A DNA stretch of 30,835 nt from NCBI GenBank assembly GCA_049999765.1, contig JBNGIQ010009497.1, positions 427,837 through 458,671 on the forward strand. Reading direction: 5' to 3'. The notes under the pieces were generated by a model. It saw nothing but the letters and a program-made list of their open reading frames with translations, was not told where the DNA came from and ran no database searches. Source of the DNA: Phaeoceros laevis (taxonomy: Eukaryota > Anthocerotophyta > Anthocerotopsida > Notothyladales). Position 1 is the stretch's first letter. Every line of letters begins with the position of its first letter. Of this stretch, positions 27,576 to 30,835 are shown piece after piece. Made by a program: the position numbers and the translations under genes.

Positions 27576-30173
27576 ATGGCTGTGCCGGACTGTCCTTTCA
27601 CCTTACAAATGCCTCAGCCAGGCCCGTTTTCGACCATCGATTTGGAGTGGGTGGACTACGGGCCCAGCGCAGGAGTACTACGCGACCAAGCACGGTCTCA
27701 GACTGCGTACATTCCATGGGATCGGGTTGCTGATTTTGTATTGGGAGAGAGCTCTCTCTTGGAGTGCCCAACAAATTTCTACAAAAAGGACTCCAAATTA
27801 CAGCGTCGTCCTAATGTGCTTACAGTGCATACTGCTTCTACTTATACCAGGTCTACTCATTGCAGTTTGGTGGAATCATTGTTGTTAGTTACTGTGAAGA
27901 CAGTAAAATAGGTGTGCTCATTGCACTTTTGTCGAATCACTGTTGCTAGTTACTGTGAAGACAGTAAAACCATTACATTGACATGCTTGAATTCGTTCAT
28001 GTGGCTTGCTCTCATTGTAGGTATTGGTGCTCTTATGGGCCAACAGATCATCGAGCCACCGAGGGAATGAAGTTCCGTATGAAAACTGGATGTCAAGCCA
28101 ATTTCGCAGTGAAGCAATTGCTACTATTTCCTCATGTAGCTCAAATACTATTGCATGAAGTGCGACATGTAGATCGGGCTCACACCGTCTGTCATGGTCG
28201 TAGCTATAATGGTCATCCGAAGCTTTGTAGGGCACCATGGATATTAAATCAGAAGCGAGATTGGGTGAAGCATTGCTTGTATTGCAAAGTCTCTGTACAA
28301 GAAATTATACGGCGACATGTTGCTGCAGTGTATAAGAAAGTGAACAACACAACGGGTGAGGAAGTACGTGATGACTACTTGCAAAGGAAGGATGTTTTAA
28401 ACATGAAGCGGCAAGTAGAAGCTGGTGAGTGGAAGCTACACCCCGATGATGCAACTTCAGTGGAGCTATGGCTGAATATGCGTCGAGATCTTGTTTTTTA
28501 CAGGTCAGAGGTAAATAAACCTTTTGTGTTAGGTTTGCAAACACCATTCATGGGGGCCATGATGTTAAAGTACGGGAACAATGGTGTCATGGCCCTGGAC
28601 GCAACTTTCGGGCTGAACAAATATAGGTACCATCTGTTCACACTCATGGTGTTTGATGACCACTTCAATGGTATTCCTGTGGCTTGGGCTATCACACAGG
28701 AGGCTACTATAGCATCCTTACTATCATGGCTGACCCCACTTCGTACACGCATGGTGGCTGAGAATCCTACATGGAGACCAAGTTCATTTTTGGTAGATGA
28801 CTGTCAAGCGGAAATTTCCGCTATCAAGCAAGTGTGGGGCGAGAACATACCAATTCTCCTTTGTCTTTGGCATGTACGGAAAGCATGGCAACGCAATTTG
28901 TTGAAGAAGGTGAAGTGTGCACATGCAAGGAAGAAAATTTGGGCAGCCCTAGGTGAGATTATGTATGTCGGAGGAAGGACAACCAATGAAGAGTGTGTGG
29001 ATTGGGGTAAACTGCGTTTAGAGTTTTCTACAAGGAATGGTCCCAACAACAGCCGGCTTTTGTAAAATACTTCAAAGCACAGTGGGGCCCCTCAGTTGGT
29101 ATGATTTGATGTTTCACGTACACTACAAAGTTTGCCCTTGTACTATGTCACCTAGCACTAACTGCCTTGCTTGGATTTGTTAATCAGAGATGTGGATGAA
29201 GAATGCTCGAGTGCTCCCTCATGCAGGCCAAGATACTACATCAGCAGTCGAGGCTTTCCATGGTTTTCTAAAAGAAAGGGTATCCTTTACAAAGGCAGCT
29301 CTGCCTGGTAGGAGACTGGGCTGGTTATTACACCAGCTTGTGAATGAGATTGCGCGGCACTACTGGTACCTGGACTTCACCAAGGCAGGAGGATACCAAA
29401 CTAATATGAAGCAAGAGAAGATGCATGAGCATGCTATCTCAGCGGCTACAAGTATCCTTGATGATGCTGTTATTTTACCCGAAGAGGAGGGACACTCCGC
29501 TTATTGTAAGTCCAGTGAGGATCCTAGCACTTTATATGTGATTGATCAGCCGCAGTCACCATGGGCTGTGTGTAACTGTCCGATGGGAGTGAAAGGGTTT
29601 GTATGCAAGCATGTGGTCAAAGTGCAGATGATGTTGGGAGTTTTTGAAGAGACCTCTATGGTAACGCATTTAAACAATCGCACAAATGGGGCTTGCATGC
29701 ATGGGTACAATCGTTATCACGGGGGCATTCCAACCGACAATTATGGTGGTGCAGAACATTATGGTGGTGCGGAACATGTTACCGACAATTATGGTAATGC
29801 AGAACATTATGGTGGTTCGGAACATGTTACCGAGAAGGGTAGTAGTGTTGTACAGGAGAGTAGTGGTGTACAGGCTAACGATCCCAGTACGTGTGAGGCA
29901 ATTAAGTTGAAAAACTTACAAGTTCTTGATGCTATGTGCAAGGAAATACCAAGTATTGTGAGACGTGACACTGACATCCTGATTGATGTTTTGCCCATAT
30001 TGCAGCAAGCAATGCATGCTGTGAAGGAAGTCGCAGCTCAGGCTCATGAGACACCAATGACACTCAGTAGGCGACCACTCCAACAATTGAATGCTAACGA
30101 AGGCACCAACCGTTTGACCAGGTTTAGAGGCTTGGAGGAGGGAGCTAGGCGAAAGAAGAAAAAAGTTACATAG
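27576..30173 (+). CDS. MULE-type transposase with SWIM zinc finger, one frame break
   Basis: Proposed exons 27576-27850, 28021-29098 and 29188-30173; junctions GTCTAC..TTGTAG and GTATGA..AATCAG. The MULE transposase domain shows VMALDATFGLNKYRYHLFTL (catalytic-type Asp near 28598), SFLVDDCQAEISAIK (near 28793) and ILLCLWHVRKAWQRNL. The SWIM finger CNCPMGVKGFVCKHV (CxCx8CxH) lies at 29571-29615 and should bind DNA. Translation runs LGEIMYVGG..LRLEFS, then must change frame at about 29023-29028 to resume YKEWSQQQPAFVKYFKAQWG, which is the family's next motif. GAGTTTTCTAC may carry two extra T. The gene is thus a pseudogene, or the consensus has an error. After exon 3 starts, PHAGQDTTSAVEAFHGFLKE continues the family pattern. 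No terminal inverted repeats were found, so the element's ends are unknown; a domesticated copy is possible. Confidence 0.83.
29736..29831 (+). repeat. 48-bp tandem duplication in the MULE coding region
   Basis: Two 48-bp units, at 29736-29783 and 29784-29831, encode DNYGGAEHYGGAEHVT and DNYGNAEHYGGSEHVT. Each unit has an internal 24-bp half-repeat. The repeat keeps the frame and lies in the linker after the SWIM finger. Confidence 0.93.
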
Positions 30174-30835
30174 AACTTGTAGGGACGACATAATTCGATG
30201 GATGCTTGATTGTGGCTTAGCAGCCACCAGCAGTAAATGTGTAGTGAACTGTGTAGTTTATCGACGTTTTTTTATTGATGTCATGTACTGTATGGCCACT
30301 TTTCTGTGTGCTACAAATTCACAATCTTGTTACAAATTCAATTGAGTGTATACAAACTCACAATCGAGTTGTTACAAATTCAATTGAGTGCATACAAACT
30401 CACAATCGAGTGCTCGATAGCTACAAATTCACAATGGAGACCATACATGTGGCTGTACAGATGATCAATTTACACCTATGATCAAATTACAGCACTGGAC
30501 AGGCAAATGCTAAGCTGTAGCTGCCAATGCTAAGCACTAGCTGCCTGCGGTCCAAGGCTACAAATTCACAATCTTGTCACAATCCACAATCGAGTGCATA
30601 CAAACTCACAATCCAGTGCTACAAATTCAGAATCCAAATTCAGAATCCAGTGCATACATGCACTATGTATGCAGTCGTGGCTATACAGAAGATCAATTTA
30701 TAGCACTGGACAGGCAAATGCTAAGCACTAGCTGCCTGAGGTCGAAGGCTGTAGAAACAGGTTCGAGGCGGAGTCTGAGCATTGGCATGCATCGGCACAC
30801 ACCACCAGCCAGGCCTAGTCCTGCATCACACCAGC
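30174..30835 (+). repeat. degenerate short-repeat region downstream of the MULE gene
   Basis: A 42-bp unit (TTGTTACAAATTCAATTGAG then TG.ATACAAACTCACAATCGAG) is repeated at 30327-30368 and 30369-30410. Looser TACAAATTCACAATC units occur at 30311, 30421 and 30558. A longer block, with ACAG.TGATCAATTTA and GCACTGGACAGGCAAATGCT, occurs near 30455-30558 and again near 30685-30752. No gene is seen. It may be the terminal, non-coding part of the MULE. Confidence 0.75.

Noticed and set aside
28958-29020. A 69-nt intron (GTGAGA..TTTAG) that would remove the MULE frame break
   Set aside because: It would delete the conserved LGEIMY stretch of the transposase, so a frameshift explains the data better.
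30311-30752. CRISPR-like appearance of spaced short repeats
   Set aside because: The repeats are degenerate, spacing is irregular and nested, and the context is a plant nuclear transposon. No array structure is present.

Overview
This is nuclear DNA from a land plant, most likely a seed-free one such as a fern, lycophyte or bryophyte. The genes carry short GT-AG introns (about 80-340 bp). They include chloroplast-targeted proteins, a decayed PPR-DYW RNA-editing factor, a DUF26 (Gnk2-like) secreted protein and a MULE transposase. A small arginine-rich protein with an HMG box looks like a sperm chromatin protein, as expected in a plant with motile sperm. I cannot name the species. Two 100-N gaps (311-410 and 26328-26427) are scaffold joins.

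Layout. 1-2080: unassigned DNA, then a minus-strand PPR-E-DYW pseudogene. 2080-6850: AT-rich DNA holding a three-exon protamine-like/HMG-box gene (3586-4238) that no long ORF reveals. 6850-23850: a more GC-rich, gene-dense block. It contains a ten-exon WAC-DDT-WHIM chromatin-remodelling subunit (7981-11487), a PHD/extended-PHD protein (12507-13614), a minus-strand W-rich/PHD protein (14385-16886), a divergent glycine-rich chloroplast membrane protein (17259-17938), an RBR E3 ligase (18898-19959), an intronless Rubisco-activase-like AAA+ protein (20044-21354), an intronless FKBP19-like lumenal protein (minus, 21779-22621), a three-exon SRP9 gene (minus, 23114-23525) and a U6 snRNA-like locus (minus, 23666-23772). 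23850-27200: AT-rich DNA with a single-exon DUF26 protein, tandem duplications and a LINE-like insertion with a 14-bp target-site duplication. 27576-30173: a MULE/SWIM transposase gene with one frame break. 30180-30835: degenerate short repeats.

Gene relationships. Four nearby genes concern chromatin (the HMG/protamine-like protein, the remodeller subunit and two PHD proteins), but nothing shows joint regulation. Three neighbours act in or near the chloroplast (the glycine-rich protein, the RCA-like protein and FKBP19). SRP9 and U6 are general housekeeping RNA-protein components. Exon models were built by hand from splice motifs, reading phase and protein-family continuity. No database search was run, so family names come from recall of motifs.
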